Shown piece after piece: positions 34,928 to 44,048 of a stretch of DNA of 64,000 bases (its first letter is position 1; every line of letters starts with the position of its first letter). Source of the stretch: JANXQE01 sp035294005 (GTDB lineage: Bacteria > Verrucomicrobiota > Verrucomicrobiia > Limisphaerales > UBA8199); NCBI GenBank assembly GCA_035294005.1, contig DATGLT010000242.1, forward strand, positions 1 through 64,000. Reading direction: 5' to 3'. The notes below the pieces were generated by a model. It worked only from the letters and a program-made list of their open reading frames with translations. It made no database searches and had not been told where the DNA came from. The position numbers and the translations under genes were made by a program.

Positions 34928-36895
34928 TTAACGGAAAATTATGTTCAGAACGACGCAGCACAGCAGCAGCACCGTCCCCACTACCGCTGGCCGCAAATAC
35001 CATTCCCGTTCCTCGACCTTGATTTTCGGGGTAAGGGAATAAACAAGGCCTTTGAGTTCCTCATCTGACTTGGTACGGGCTGTAGCGAGGGATATCCCGA
35101 GCGTAAGGGTGAAACACACAATAAAGGCGAAGCTGGCCAGCCAAAAGTTCTGTGCCATTTCGCTCGGGAAAATCCTGGCGACGCCGAGGTAGCCGCCTTT
35201 GACGCCGGGCAAATTGCCGGCGGCTATGGTCTTGGAATGGAACAGGGCCGAGCCGAGGATGCCGCCAAACAAGCCCAGGAACGCCCCGGTGCCGGTAGTG
35301 CGAGCCCAGAACATGCCGAGCAGGAACGTTGCGAACAATGGCGCATTCACAAATCCGAATACGAGTTGGATGATATCCATGGCGTTGTTGTACATGGCTG
35401 CGAAATAAGCGCAGGCGATGCTCAGCAAAATGCCCACCACGGTCACGGCTTGCCCCATCCAGAAATAGTGCTGGTCGCTTTTGTTGGGCGCCAAGTACGC
35501 CTGGTAAAGATCATACGTCCATACTGTGTTGAACGCCGTTACATTGCCGGCCATGCCGGACATGAATGAGGCCAAGAGCGCCGTTAATGCCAGGCCTAGC
35601 AATCCGGTAGGGCAATACTTCTTTACCAGCGACAAAATCACACCATCGTAGTCGTATTCCGCCACGGCATTGTACAGGCCTTGCTTGATCTGGGCATCGG
35701 TCAGGGTCCCGGCGTCCTTCTCCAGTACTGCGACCTTCTCGGAATTCATTTTCTTGCCCATGGCCTCGCTCACGGCTTTCAATGCCGAAATTGGATCCGA
35801 CCTGGCACTCGCCTTAACCGCCTCCACACCTTTTGCGTAGACCTGTTCACTGAGAATGGGAGGCGGAATGCGATAGTTCTTCGCGGGATTGGACGTGAGG
35901 GCCACGGCAATCATCCCCGGCACGATTACCAGGATGGGGAAAATCATTTTCGGCACCGCCGCAATTAAAGGGGTGCGCCTCGCCGCGCTCATGTTCTTGG
36001 CCGCCATCGCGCGTTGCACGACCAGGAAGTTAGTGCACCAGTAACCAAACGAGAGCACAAACCCGAGCCCGAACACCATGGCGAATATATCCACACCCAT
36101 CGGGTTGGCCGATGGCCCCCCCAGCAGAGGCTTCCAGGCGCTGGTCCAGGCGTCGGCTGAATACGCTTTTGTGCCAAGGTTATAAGCAGCGGGATCCTGG
36201 GCCACCGTCTGGAGCGAATGGTTCATGGAGCTCCACCCCCCCACGTCCTTAAGGCCCAGGTACACCACCGGGGCGAAGCCCAGCACGATCATGAAGAACT
36301 GCAGCACTTCGGTGTAAATGGCGGAAGTAAGTCCGCCTTTTAAGACGTAAACCAGAACGACGGCTGAGCAAATCCAAAGATACGCGTCGTAGCTCTCAAT
36401 ATGAAGCCCTAGGGGCAATCTAATGTCGAGTTTCCAAGGCAACAAGTTCGCCAGCAGTTTGGCCAGCGCATTCATCGAGATGCCTGACGCGAAGACAGTC
36501 ATCACCGCGAACGCAATCGAGTTCAAGGCCCGGACCCGTTCGTCAAACCGCATTTTCAGATATTCCGGCACCGAACGCGCCTTGGAGCCGTAGTAAAATG
36601 GCATCATGAATACGGCCAAAAAAATCATCGCCGGGATCGCGCCAACCCAGTAGAAATGGCTGGTGGCAATGCCGTATTTCGCGCCGCTGGCAGCCATGCC
36701 GACCAGTTCCAACGCCCCGAGGTTTGCTGAAATAAATGCCAAGCCCGTCACCCACGCCGGAATGGAACGGCCGGACGTCAGGAAGTCCGACGAACTTTTC
36801 ATGTAGCGGCGCAACGCAAAGCCAATCCCTACCACAAAGGCCACGTAGATGATCAGAATGGCGTAATCCAGAAAACCAAGATCGACGGTGGGCAT
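34928..36895 (-). CDS. Sodium:solute symporter (SSS), probable galactose/sugar uptake
   Basis: 655 residues, about 14-15 helices, with the SSS pattern VVGIGFALRRYMKSSSDFLTSGRSIPAW and later LLASFMSGMAGNVTAFNTVWTYDLYQ, split across the first and second thirds of the protein. The C-terminal part is long, as in SGLT-like sugar symporters. Its operon with galM and galK points to galactose or a related sugar as substrate. ATG 36895 is chosen as the start; a longer frame upstream looks non-coding. Confidence 0.9.
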   Translation of the reverse strand: MPTVDLGFLDYAILIIYVAFVVGIGFALRRYMKSSSDFLTSGRSIPAWVTGLAFISANLGALELVGMAASGAKYGIATSHFYWVGAIPAMIFLAVFMMPFYYGSKARSVPEYLKMRFDERVRALNSIAFAVMTVFASGISMNALAKLLANLLPWKLDIRLPLGLHIESYDAYLWICSAVVLVYVLKGGLTSAIYTEVLQFFMIVLGFAPVVYLGLKDVGGWSSMNHSLQTVAQDPAAYNLGTKAYSADAWTSAWKPLLGGPSANPMGVDIFAMVFGLGFVLSFGYWCTNFLVVQRAMAAKNMSAARRTPLIAAVPKMIFPILVIVPGMIAVALTSNPAKNYRIPPPILSEQVYAKGVEAVKASARSDPISALKAVSEAMGKKMNSEKVAVLEKDAGTLTDAQIKQGLYNAVAEYDYDGVILSLVKKYCPTGLLGLALTALLASFMSGMAGNVTAFNTVWTYDLYQAYLAPNKSDQHYFWMGQAVTVVGILLSIACAYFAAMYNNAMDIIQLVFGFVNAPLFATFLLGMFWARTTGTGAFLGLFGGILGSALFHSKTIAAGNLPGVKGGYLGVARIFPSEMAQNFWLASFAFIVCFTLTLGISLATARTKSDEELKGLVYSLTPKIKVEEREWYLRPAVVGTVLLLCCVVLNIIFR

Positions 36896-37128
36896 AATTC
36901 GATATGATTTGAGCGGGTTCAGGTTTAAGGATTTTCGTTGGCATGTCAACGCGTCATTGCGGGATTCCTTTGCTTCGTTGCTTCGCTGCCCGGTACCCGT
37001 TGAGGCACATCAAGAACTCAGGGTCAGGTTCAAAGTCAATCAATCCAATCTATCGGGTAAACCGCACTCCTTGCTTGACTTGGAACTTTAAGGCACCACT
37101 TTGTTCACGCGTTCCCGGATCTTATTGA

Positions 37129-38691
37129 ATGAACTTGTTTCGTCGAAAAAGCATCGCAGCCCTCCAGGAAGAGGCCACAAACGACACCAGCCTGCGGCGC
37201 GCGCTGGGAGCTCTTAACCTCACGGCATTAGGGGTTGGAGCCATCATCGGCACGGGGATATTCGTGCTCACCGGTACTGTGGCAGCTCAAAATGCCGGGC
37301 CGGCGGTGGTGTTGTCCTTTGTCCTGGCGGGAGTCGCCTCGGTTTTCGCGGCATTGTGTTACAGTGAATTCGCCTCGCTGGTACCTATGGCCGGAAGCGC
37401 TTACACGTACGGCTACGCGACACTCGGGGAGTTGTTCGCGTGGATTATTGGATGGGATCTGATACTCGAGTACGCGGTGGGCGCTATAACCGTTGCGATC
37501 GGCTGGTCTGGATATGTTGTTTCATTCCTGCATGATCTCGGGCTCGATGTTCCGCCCAGGCTTTCAGCGGCCCGTGGCACGGAACTCGTTGAAATTCCGG
37601 CAAGCATAGCCGCGGGTCTCAAAATGAAAGCCGGCTGGGTAGCTCTCGGCTCTGTGGCGGGTCAACTGGCGAGGCTGGGAACCGATCCCTCGACTTTGCC
37701 CCACGTGACTGCGGCCTTCAACCTGCCTGCGGTTATCATCATTTTCCTTGTGACAACGCTGCTGGTCGTGGGCATCAAGGAATCAGCGACCTTCAACAAC
37801 ATCATCGTTATGGTGAAAGTCGCCGTCGTGTTTTTGTTCATCGCAGGCGCAATCAGGGCCATTTCATCCGCGAACTGGCACCCTTTCATCCCGCCCAACA
37901 ACGGTACATCCGGCCAGTTTGGCTGGTCTGGAGTGATGACGGGCGCCGGGATTGTATTTTTCGCGTACATCGGTTTTGACGCGGTGAGCACGGCCGCGCA
38001 GGAGGCCAAGAATCCGCAGCGCGACATGCCGATTGGCATCATCGGTTCTCTTCTGATTTGCACGGTGCTGTATATCATCGTGTCGGGAATAGCGACGGGC
38101 GTAGTGCCTTACCGCGAGCTCGACGTTCCCGATCCGATAGCGGTCGCTGCGGATCGGGCTGGTATGGGTTGGATGGGCAAACTCATCAAGCTGGGGGCAA
38201 TTGCAGGTCTCTCTTCAGTTATTCTAGTCATGCTTCTGGGCCAATCGCGCGTGTTTTACAGCATGGCCAAAGATGGACTTTTGCCCTCGATTGTCAGCCG
38301 GGTCCATCCTCGGTTCCGTACGCCGTGGATCACGTCCATCATTACCGGAATCGCGGTGGCAATCTTCTCGGCGATTTTCACGGTGCGGGAGGCGGGCAGC
38401 CTCTGCTCAATCGGCACACTGCTCGCCTTCGTCATTGTCTCAGCTGGCATCATGGTATTGCGTATCCGCGAGCCAAATTTGCCGCGCAAATTCAAAACGC
38501 CGCTGGTTTGGTTTGTAGCCCCCGCTGGGGCTGTGTCTGCTCTTGCTCTGATGACGGCCCTTCCTCGCACCACGTGGGCGCGGCTCATCATCTGGTTTGT
38601 GATTGGGATGGTTTTTTATTTCTTGTATGGCGTCAACAACAGCAAACTCGCAGCGCACGATCCACCGCCCGTGCCGGGAAAAAAGCCATAA
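37129..38691 (+). CDS. Amino acid permease (APC family, cationic-type)
   Basis: 520 residues, about 12 or more helices, opening with a cytoplasmic Arg/Lys-rich segment and LGVGAIIGTGIFVLTGTVA. It resembles the YfnA/CAT-type group. The internal motif GFDAVSTAAQEAKNPQRDMP is typical of the APC family. Substrate is not determinable from sequence, although basic or neutral amino acids are likely. It has its own transcript, about 180 bases upstream of which is non-coding. Confidence 0.9.
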   Translation: MNLFRRKSIAALQEEATNDTSLRRALGALNLTALGVGAIIGTGIFVLTGTVAAQNAGPAVVLSFVLAGVASVFAALCYSEFASLVPMAGSAYTYGYATLGELFAWIIGWDLILEYAVGAITVAIGWSGYVVSFLHDLGLDVPPRLSAARGTELVEIPASIAAGLKMKAGWVALGSVAGQLARLGTDPSTLPHVTAAFNLPAVIIIFLVTTLLVVGIKESATFNNIIVMVKVAVVFLFIAGAIRAISSANWHPFIPPNNGTSGQFGWSGVMTGAGIVFFAYIGFDAVSTAAQEAKNPQRDMPIGIIGSLLICTVLYIIVSGIATGVVPYRELDVPDPIAVAADRAGMGWMGKLIKLGAIAGLSSVILVMLLGQSRVFYSMAKDGLLPSIVSRVHPRFRTPWITSIITGIAVAIFSAIFTVREAGSLCSIGTLLAFVIVSAGIMVLRIREPNLPRKFKTPLVWFVAPAGAVSALALMTALPRTTWARLIIWFVIGMVFYFLYGVNNSKLAAHDPPPVPGKKP

Positions 38692-38818
38692 GCTTGCTGT
38701 CCGGTCGCTCTGGCCAGGAGGACGGAAGTTCTGCGAGCTCCTACTTTCTAAGCCTGCGTCAAGCATCAGCCACCAAAACGCTTGCAGATCGGAGCTTTGC
38801 TCTTAGCTTGGATGCCAT

Positions 38819-40957
38819 ATGAGTTGGAAGCTTGTTCAAGTAGTGGTGTTGCTCCTGATCCCCGCGGTGTTTAGCGGGTTCGCCCAGGGAACCCAAGGAA
38901 GCAGCACCTTGCAGCAGTTTGAGGCCAAAGCCGCAAAGTACAACAGCATAATCCGCCTGCCACAGTTTGAAACCACGACCAATGAATTAAAAGCGTCGTT
39001 GCAGCAAACGATTCAAGCAGGAGACGCCGCACTCGATGCTGTGGCGAAACTGGATCCTCACGACCTCAATTTCAAAAACACGGTCATCGCATTGGACAAC
39101 ATCGCCTATGAGATTGGCCTGACCGCCAACCGCCTGTCGGTTATCAAGGAGACCAGCCCCGATGAAGGGTTGCGCGAGGCCGCCACCCAGGCGGTCAAGG
39201 ACCTGGAACAATGGATCGTGGGATTGGACTATCGCGAGGACGTGTACAAGGTCCTCAAGACCTACGCCGACCGCAAACCTCGCCTCAAAGGCGAAGACGC
39301 CAAGCTCTTGTTCGAGACCGTGCGCGACTACCGCCGCGCCGGACTGGAACTGCCCAAAGCCGAGCGCGATGAAGTCGAGCGCATGCGCAAACAACTTTCC
39401 GACCTGGCCATCGACTTTGAATCGAACGTCACCCGGGCGGAAAAACCCGTGAAATTCACACGCGCCGAACTCGAAGGCGTTCCCGAAGGGTTGCTGGAGC
39501 AAATCAAAACGGGTAATGACGAATATACCGTCATGGCCAATATCACCGTGCAGTACCTCAACGTGGAGGAAAACGCGAAACGCGAGGAAACCCGCAAGCG
39601 CCTGCTCATTGAACATGACAATTTGGCGCGCGAGAAAAACATCCCGTTGCTGGAAAAAATCCTGCCACTGCGCGACGACATTGCCAAAAAACTCGGATAT
39701 AAGAGCTGGGCCGACTTCCAGACCGAAGTCAAAATGGTCAAGAACGCCGCCACAGCGATTGACTTCCTGGAAAAGCTCGACACCGGCTTGCAGCCCAAGT
39801 TCGACTCGGAGCTGGCGGCTTACCGCGAAATCAAGGTCCGTGAGACAGGCGATCCCAACGCCAAAATCAATATCTGGGACTGGCGGTATTTCAGTAACCA
39901 GCTTAAAAAGGAAAAATACACGGTGGATGCCGAGCAGTTGCGCGTTTATTTCCCGTACCAGCGCGTGCTCGAGGGGATGTTCAACATCTACCAGAGGATT
40001 TTCGGGCTCAAATTCGAGAGAATTGATCCTCCATACAAGTGGGTAAGCGACCTGCAACTCTACGCTGTCAGCGACAGCAAGACCGGTGAACCCATGGGAC
40101 TGTTCTACCTCGATATGTTTCCCCGCGAGGGCAAGTTCAACCATTTTGCCCAGTTCGGCTTGATCGAAGGAAAACTCCTGGACAACGGAAAATACCAACG
40201 GCCGGTTTGCGCTCTGATTTGTAATTTCCCATCGCCGTCCAAGGACAAACCATCGTTGCTGAACCACAGCGACGTCGAGACGCTGTTTCACGAATTTGGC
40301 CATGCCATGCATACAATTCTGACCCGGGCTAAATATGGAAGGTTTTCCGGGACCAGCGTGCCTCGCGATTTCGTCGAAGCCCCCTCCCAAATGTTAGAGA
40401 ACTGGGTTTGGGACAAGCGAGTGCTGGACAGTTTTGCCGCCGATTATCGTGACCCAAGCAAAAAAATCCCGGCTGAGATCCTGGCTAAGCTCAAGGAATC
40501 TCGCCTCGCGACGGAAGGCACTCGCTACCGCCGCCAATTGTCGTTTGGGCTGACCGATCTGAAGCTTCACACTGAAATTCATGACAACAACGCGGCCGAC
40601 ACTCTCCCTCTGTCCAACAAAGTCCTGAGCGAAGTTTTTCTGCCGCTTGCGCCCGATACCGCGTTCGTGGCGTATTTCGGGCACCTCATGGGCTACGATG
40701 CCGGCTATTATGGCTATGCCTGGGCCGATGCCATCTCCGCCGACATGGCCACCGTTTTTGAAAAGGCGCCCAACGGGTACTTTGACGAATCCGCAGGTCG
40801 GCGCTTGCGAACCGAGGTTTACGAAAAAGGCGATTCCCGAGATGTGAACGTGTCGATCGAAAAGTTCCTCGGCCGCAAACGCTCTCTTGAGCCGTTCCTT
40901 AAAAAGATAGGCATCGAGAAAGAGCCACCTGGGGCCAAGGTGGCGGACAAAGGTTGA
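38819..40957 (+). CDS. M3 family zinc metallopeptidase (oligopeptidase, exported)
   Basis: 712 residues with a signal peptide (VVLLLIPAVFSGFAQG). The zinc motif HEFGHAMH (near residue 497) plus EAPSQMLENWVWD further on match M3 (thimet oligopeptidase/Dcp-like). It cleaves short peptides, probably in the periplasm. It is monocistronic. Length and fold pattern are normal for the family. Confidence 0.93.
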   Translation: MSWKLVQVVVLLLIPAVFSGFAQGTQGSSTLQQFEAKAAKYNSIIRLPQFETTTNELKASLQQTIQAGDAALDAVAKLDPHDLNFKNTVIALDNIAYEIGLTANRLSVIKETSPDEGLREAATQAVKDLEQWIVGLDYREDVYKVLKTYADRKPRLKGEDAKLLFETVRDYRRAGLELPKAERDEVERMRKQLSDLAIDFESNVTRAEKPVKFTRAELEGVPEGLLEQIKTGNDEYTVMANITVQYLNVEENAKREETRKRLLIEHDNLAREKNIPLLEKILPLRDDIAKKLGYKSWADFQTEVKMVKNAATAIDFLEKLDTGLQPKFDSELAAYREIKVRETGDPNAKINIWDWRYFSNQLKKEKYTVDAEQLRVYFPYQRVLEGMFNIYQRIFGLKFERIDPPYKWVSDLQLYAVSDSKTGEPMGLFYLDMFPREGKFNHFAQFGLIEGKLLDNGKYQRPVCALICNFPSPSKDKPSLLNHSDVETLFHEFGHAMHTILTRAKYGRFSGTSVPRDFVEAPSQMLENWVWDKRVLDSFAADYRDPSKKIPAEILAKLKESRLATEGTRYRRQLSFGLTDLKLHTEIHDNNAADTLPLSNKVLSEVFLPLAPDTAFVAYFGHLMGYDAGYYGYAWADAISADMATVFEKAPNGYFDESAGRRLRTEVYEKGDSRDVNVSIEKFLGRKRSLEPFLKKIGIEKEPPGAKVADKG

Positions 40958-41635
40958 GCGCGCCTGGCGGAGATTTCCGCGAGCACTATTGTAAGGTCCG
41001 CCGCCTGCAATGTGCCAAACCGGGCATCGGAGCACCCTATCGTTTTGGGGCGTTTCAGTTCCGAAAGCTCCTAAAGTTTGCGGCGTTTATGCCGACAATG
41101 GAGCGGAACTGTTTCTTTCCTGAGAGTTAGAAGCACCCGGCGACTCGGCAACGGGTCGTCTTTTCATGTACACCGGCCGTTTGACTGGAGGATACCCGAA
41201 AGCAACCATCGTGCCCGCCGTAATAGAATCAATACTGTTCGCCAAAAAGGGGTGTTCAGAGAGGCCGTTGCTGTAGCGATCCAGCCCATTTGGCCTGTCA
41301 ATTTCCAGGTATGGGACGGTGTGACCCAAAATGAGTCAGCGCTGCCGGCAAAATGGCTCAAACCAAGCGGTGTACGATTGGCATACAGTAAGCTCTTAAA
41401 TGAGACGTTGTTTAGGTTTGAAAAACTTAGCGTACAAAAGGCGGTTGCCGGTCTCCCAATGGCCCTTGCGAAAACGGGTTTGGAGCCTCGGCGCCTCAAA
41501 TCCCACCCAACCGACTCATTGCTTTATGAACCGGATGCTTTCGTTGACTGACCCTGGCGAGCCAGGGCGAATGCATTGGTTTGCGATTACCTTGCGACGC
41601 GCGGATGCAGTATCAAACAAACAAACAAATCGAAC
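40958..41635. other. Intergenic region, no gene recognised
   Basis: 678 bases between the M3 peptidase gene and a secreted-protein gene, the longest gap in the window. Short open frames exist on both strands, for example 41087-41329 (minus, 80 residues, ending SSAPLSA). None has recognisable motifs, a ribosome binding site or typical composition. It may hold a decayed gene or a small RNA. Confidence 0.4.
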
Positions 41636-42286
41636 ATGAAGAAGTATATCAGAACTATCGCGTTAGCCGCGTTAGTAGCGTCGACAGCGATGTCGAGCAG
41701 GGCCGATCAGACTAACCTGGTACAGAGCCTGGGCATCCGGCTGAGGGGAATCTCTCAGGGGGACACCAAAACAAATAAAAACGTTGTAACAACCGGCCTT
41801 AATATGGTGCGGGTTGGGGACGCCGAAGTCATCGCGGCCCTCGCGGGCGCAATGGGCAAAACATTCACGAGCCAGGCGCAGCTGTTCATGATCAGCCCTC
41901 TTCCAAGCGGCACGCCATCAATCGTAATACGGGACGGAACCAGTTCGGTAGACGTCAGCGCATTCTTTATATACGAAGTGAAAAGCGCCGTGGTCACGAG
42001 TTCCGACTCAAACTTGCGGACAGGCCGTATGAATACCGCCAACTACAGCGTTCAACACCTGGCCCTGATCGATGCGGATGGCGCGACGTTAAACCTGCAT
42101 TTTGACGTCCAGGGAATCACGGTTGAGACCTTTTCATCCGGACCCAACTCCAACCCGCAGGCGCAACTGAATTCGAATGTGTCCGGTTCAGGCGACGACG
42201 CCGGGAAGACGGTATTATTCGAAGGCTCTTTCAGTCTCCGGGGCTACACGCTGGAGGTTGTAAACAACAACCCTCCTAACGCGTAG
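41636..42286 (+). CDS. Secreted protein of unknown function
   Basis: 216 residues with a clear signal peptide (YIRTIALAALVASTAMSSRAD). The mature part is small-residue rich and looks beta-rich, with a Ser/Asn/Gly-rich stretch near the C-terminus (SSGPNSNPQAQLNSNVSGSG). No family is recognised. ATG 41636 is chosen as the start because the signal peptide begins there. It is followed by a hairpin at 42297-42351. Confidence 0.65.
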   Translation: MKKYIRTIALAALVASTAMSSRADQTNLVQSLGIRLRGISQGDTKTNKNVVTTGLNMVRVGDAEVIAALAGAMGKTFTSQAQLFMISPLPSGTPSIVIRDGTSSVDVSAFFIYEVKSAVVTSSDSNLRTGRMNTANYSVQHLALIDADGATLNLHFDVQGITVETFSSGPNSNPQAQLNSNVSGSGDDAGKTVLFEGSFSLRGYTLEVVNNNPPNA

Positions 42287-42296
42287 TTCAGGCCGC

Positions 42297-42351
42297 GGCT
42301 GTTCTGCACTGGAGCGCCCCCACGCCCGCCAAACTCCTCTGCAGAACAGCC
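42297..42351. terminator. 12-bp inverted repeat between convergent genes
   Basis: GGCTGTTCTGCA (42297-42308) is exactly complementary to TGCAGAACAGCC (42340-42351) across a 31-base loop. It begins 10 bases after the secreted-protein stop and ends 14 bases before the convergent methyltransferase stop. It fits a bidirectional terminator, although no strong T tract follows. Confidence 0.5.
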
Positions 42352-42365
42352 TGTTTGCGCTCTCC

Positions 42366-43151
42366 TTACGAGCGGCTGAAAAGAAAGTCACTAGCGCCTA
42401 CCCTCTTGGAGTTCCACTCAGGCCCGAGTTCGTTTTGAATCCTCGAGAGTGCCTCCGGGGTGTGCGCCTCCAGAATAAGAAATCGCGCACGGTTTATAGT
42501 ATTCTTGCCTCCCGCAAGGACTTCGCATTCACATCCCTCAACATCCACTTTCATCAAAAAAACAGGCACCGAAGGGATTGCTGAATCGAGCGTTACTAGC
42601 GGAATAGTCAGCTTGATTGACTTGGGCCCCTCGGGTTTGAGCGAGGCGGTAGGATCGCCCTCTTCGGATGCGAAAAAATTCGCGGTGCCTTCGTGATCCG
42701 ACACGCCTTGTTGCCGCAAGGTAAGCCGGGCGCCGGTTGCCGCTTGCCATTTCGCAATCTTCCGCGCCATTGCGGGTTGAGGCTCAAAGGCAATAAATTC
42801 AGCGTCTGGTCTCCTGGTCCATAGAAGATGCGTGAATAAGCCCGCATTTGCTCCAACGTCCAGGATCAGGGGCTTTGTTTCAGCAGCCAGAGCATCGACC
42901 CAATCTCGGGCCCAGCATTCTCTTTCGATGAATAGGCTCCAATAAGAGATTAGCTGATGACCGGATTCCAAAAGAAAGCCGTCGGGAGTACGAACCGGGC
43001 GCAGCAGCTTGCGATTGAAAAAAAACGCGCTTCGGATCCAAAGCAGTTGAAGAGCCCAAACCGGTGACCGGAAAAGCAGGCGCAACCACCCCCCCAAAGC
43101 CGGCAGGGCGTGCTCAAGCGCGTAGGCCCATTTATGAACGTGCCTGCCCAT
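42366..43151 (-). CDS. FkbM family methyltransferase
   Basis: 261 residues. SAM-binding LILDVGANAGLFTHLLWT (near residue 95), EFIAFEPQPAMARKI and FLMKVDVEGCECEVLAGG are the three standard FkbM motifs. The N-terminal 60 residues are basic and aromatic. FkbM enzymes O-methylate sugars, polyketides or lipids; in envelope settings the substrate is often a glycan. It is single and not next to other glycan genes. Confidence 0.88.
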   Translation of the reverse strand: MGRHVHKWAYALEHALPALGGWLRLLFRSPVWALQLLWIRSAFFFNRKLLRPVRTPDGFLLESGHQLISYWSLFIERECWARDWVDALAAETKPLILDVGANAGLFTHLLWTRRPDAEFIAFEPQPAMARKIAKWQAATGARLTLRQQGVSDHEGTANFFASEEGDPTASLKPEGPKSIKLTIPLVTLDSAIPSVPVFLMKVDVEGCECEVLAGGKNTINRARFLILEAHTPEALSRIQNELGPEWNSKRVGASDFLFSRS

Positions 43152-43263
43152 GGCCTCGGGGATGGGAAAATGGAGAACCGCAAATCTGTAGCAACGAGAT
43201 CCTTAGGACAGAATCGGGCCAGCTAAGACACTCAGCAACTTTAGTCCGCTTCTTCATTAAGAA

Positions 43264-43292
43264 TTGACTTTCATCACAACCTAAGTTAACTT
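43264..43292 (+). promoter_or_regulatory. Putative sigma70-like promoter of the prepilin gene
   Basis: TTGACT at 43264-43269, 17-base spacer, TAACTT at 43287-43292. The -35 matches consensus at five of six positions; the -10 matches weakly (three of six). The -10 lies within a perfect palindrome (43280-43295), which suggests repression or other control. No experimental evidence. Confidence 0.35.
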
Positions 43293-43295
43293 AGG
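43280..43295. promoter_or_regulatory. Perfect 16-bp palindrome (operator-like)
   Basis: CCTAAGTTAACTTAGG reads the same on both strands. It ends 21 bases before the prepilin start codon, covers the putative -10, and includes the beginning of an AGGAGA that could serve as ribosome binding site. It could be a dimeric repressor site or an RNA hairpin controlling translation. Confidence 0.5.
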
Positions 43296-43316
43296 AGATA
43301 GCAAGGTTTTTGTTTC

Positions 43317-44030
43317 ATGCCATTGGAACTACAACGACCGAACAGACCGGCGTTTACTCTCATCGAACTACTGGTCGTCATTGCGGTGATTGCAATTCTT
43401 GCGGCCTTGATTCTTCCAGCATTGTCTCGGGCAAAATCTCAGGCTGCCCGGACGACGTGCATGAGCAATCAGCATCAAATTGGTTTAAGTTACCATCTGT
43501 ATTCAAGCGACAACTTCGAGTTCTATCCAGCGCAACTGGATTGGCAAGCGGCAGGAGGGAACGACGGCTTTTACGATATATTCGTCGCGTCGACGAACCG
43601 TCCCCTAAATGCCTACTTGCGCACGCTGGCGGTGTTCCATTGTCCGAGTGATAAGGGCGATGAATTGACCGGCGCGACAAACTGTTACGCGCAGTATGGA
43701 AATAGTTATCTGCCGCAATGGTACATGGATTCATTTCGAACTCGTCACGTCGTGGGAGATTGCAGTTCCCCGCCGGGCAGCTATGAAGCGACCCCTATCA
43801 AGGCGAGCGAAATAGCACTTAGCCCGGTAAACAAGATCATTCAGGGTGATTGGATCTGGCATCCGAACCGAGGCACAATAGACCCGCGCAGCATCTGGCA
43901 TAATTATAAAGGAAGCAGTCGTATGAACATGCTCTGGGGTGATGGGCATATCGAGTTCTATCGATTTCCAGCGGATATGATTGGCTGGGGCTTTGGCCCT
44001 CCGCCTGATCCGGCTTTCACCTGGTGGTAA
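43317..44030 (+). CDS. Prepilin-like protein with N-terminal methylation motif
   Basis: 237 residues. The N-terminus PAFTLIELLVVIAVIAILAA is a type IV pilin/pseudopilin signal of the kind greatly expanded in Verrucomicrobiota and Planctomycetota. The C-terminal part has MLWGDGHIEFY, close to the H-X9-DG signature of these proteins. Function in each case is unknown; they may be surface pseudopilins. The operator-like palindrome lies upstream. Confidence 0.88.
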   Translation: MPLELQRPNRPAFTLIELLVVIAVIAILAALILPALSRAKSQAARTTCMSNQHQIGLSYHLYSSDNFEFYPAQLDWQAAGGNDGFYDIFVASTNRPLNAYLRTLAVFHCPSDKGDELTGATNCYAQYGNSYLPQWYMDSFRTRHVVGDCSSPPGSYEATPIKASEIALSPVNKIIQGDWIWHPNRGTIDPRSIWHNYKGSSRMNMLWGDGHIEFYRFPADMIGWGFGPPPDPAFTWW

Positions 44031-44048
44031 ACCAATCAAATCGCAGAG

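Noticed and set aside
38987..40390. 467-codon open frame on the minus strand
   Set aside because: Antisense to the M3 peptidase gene, whose zinc motif and signal peptide are clear. The antisense product has no recognisable domain.
41078..41551. 157-codon open frame in the large gap
   Set aside because: Arg-rich, motif-free product; competing frames of similar length exist on the opposite strand.
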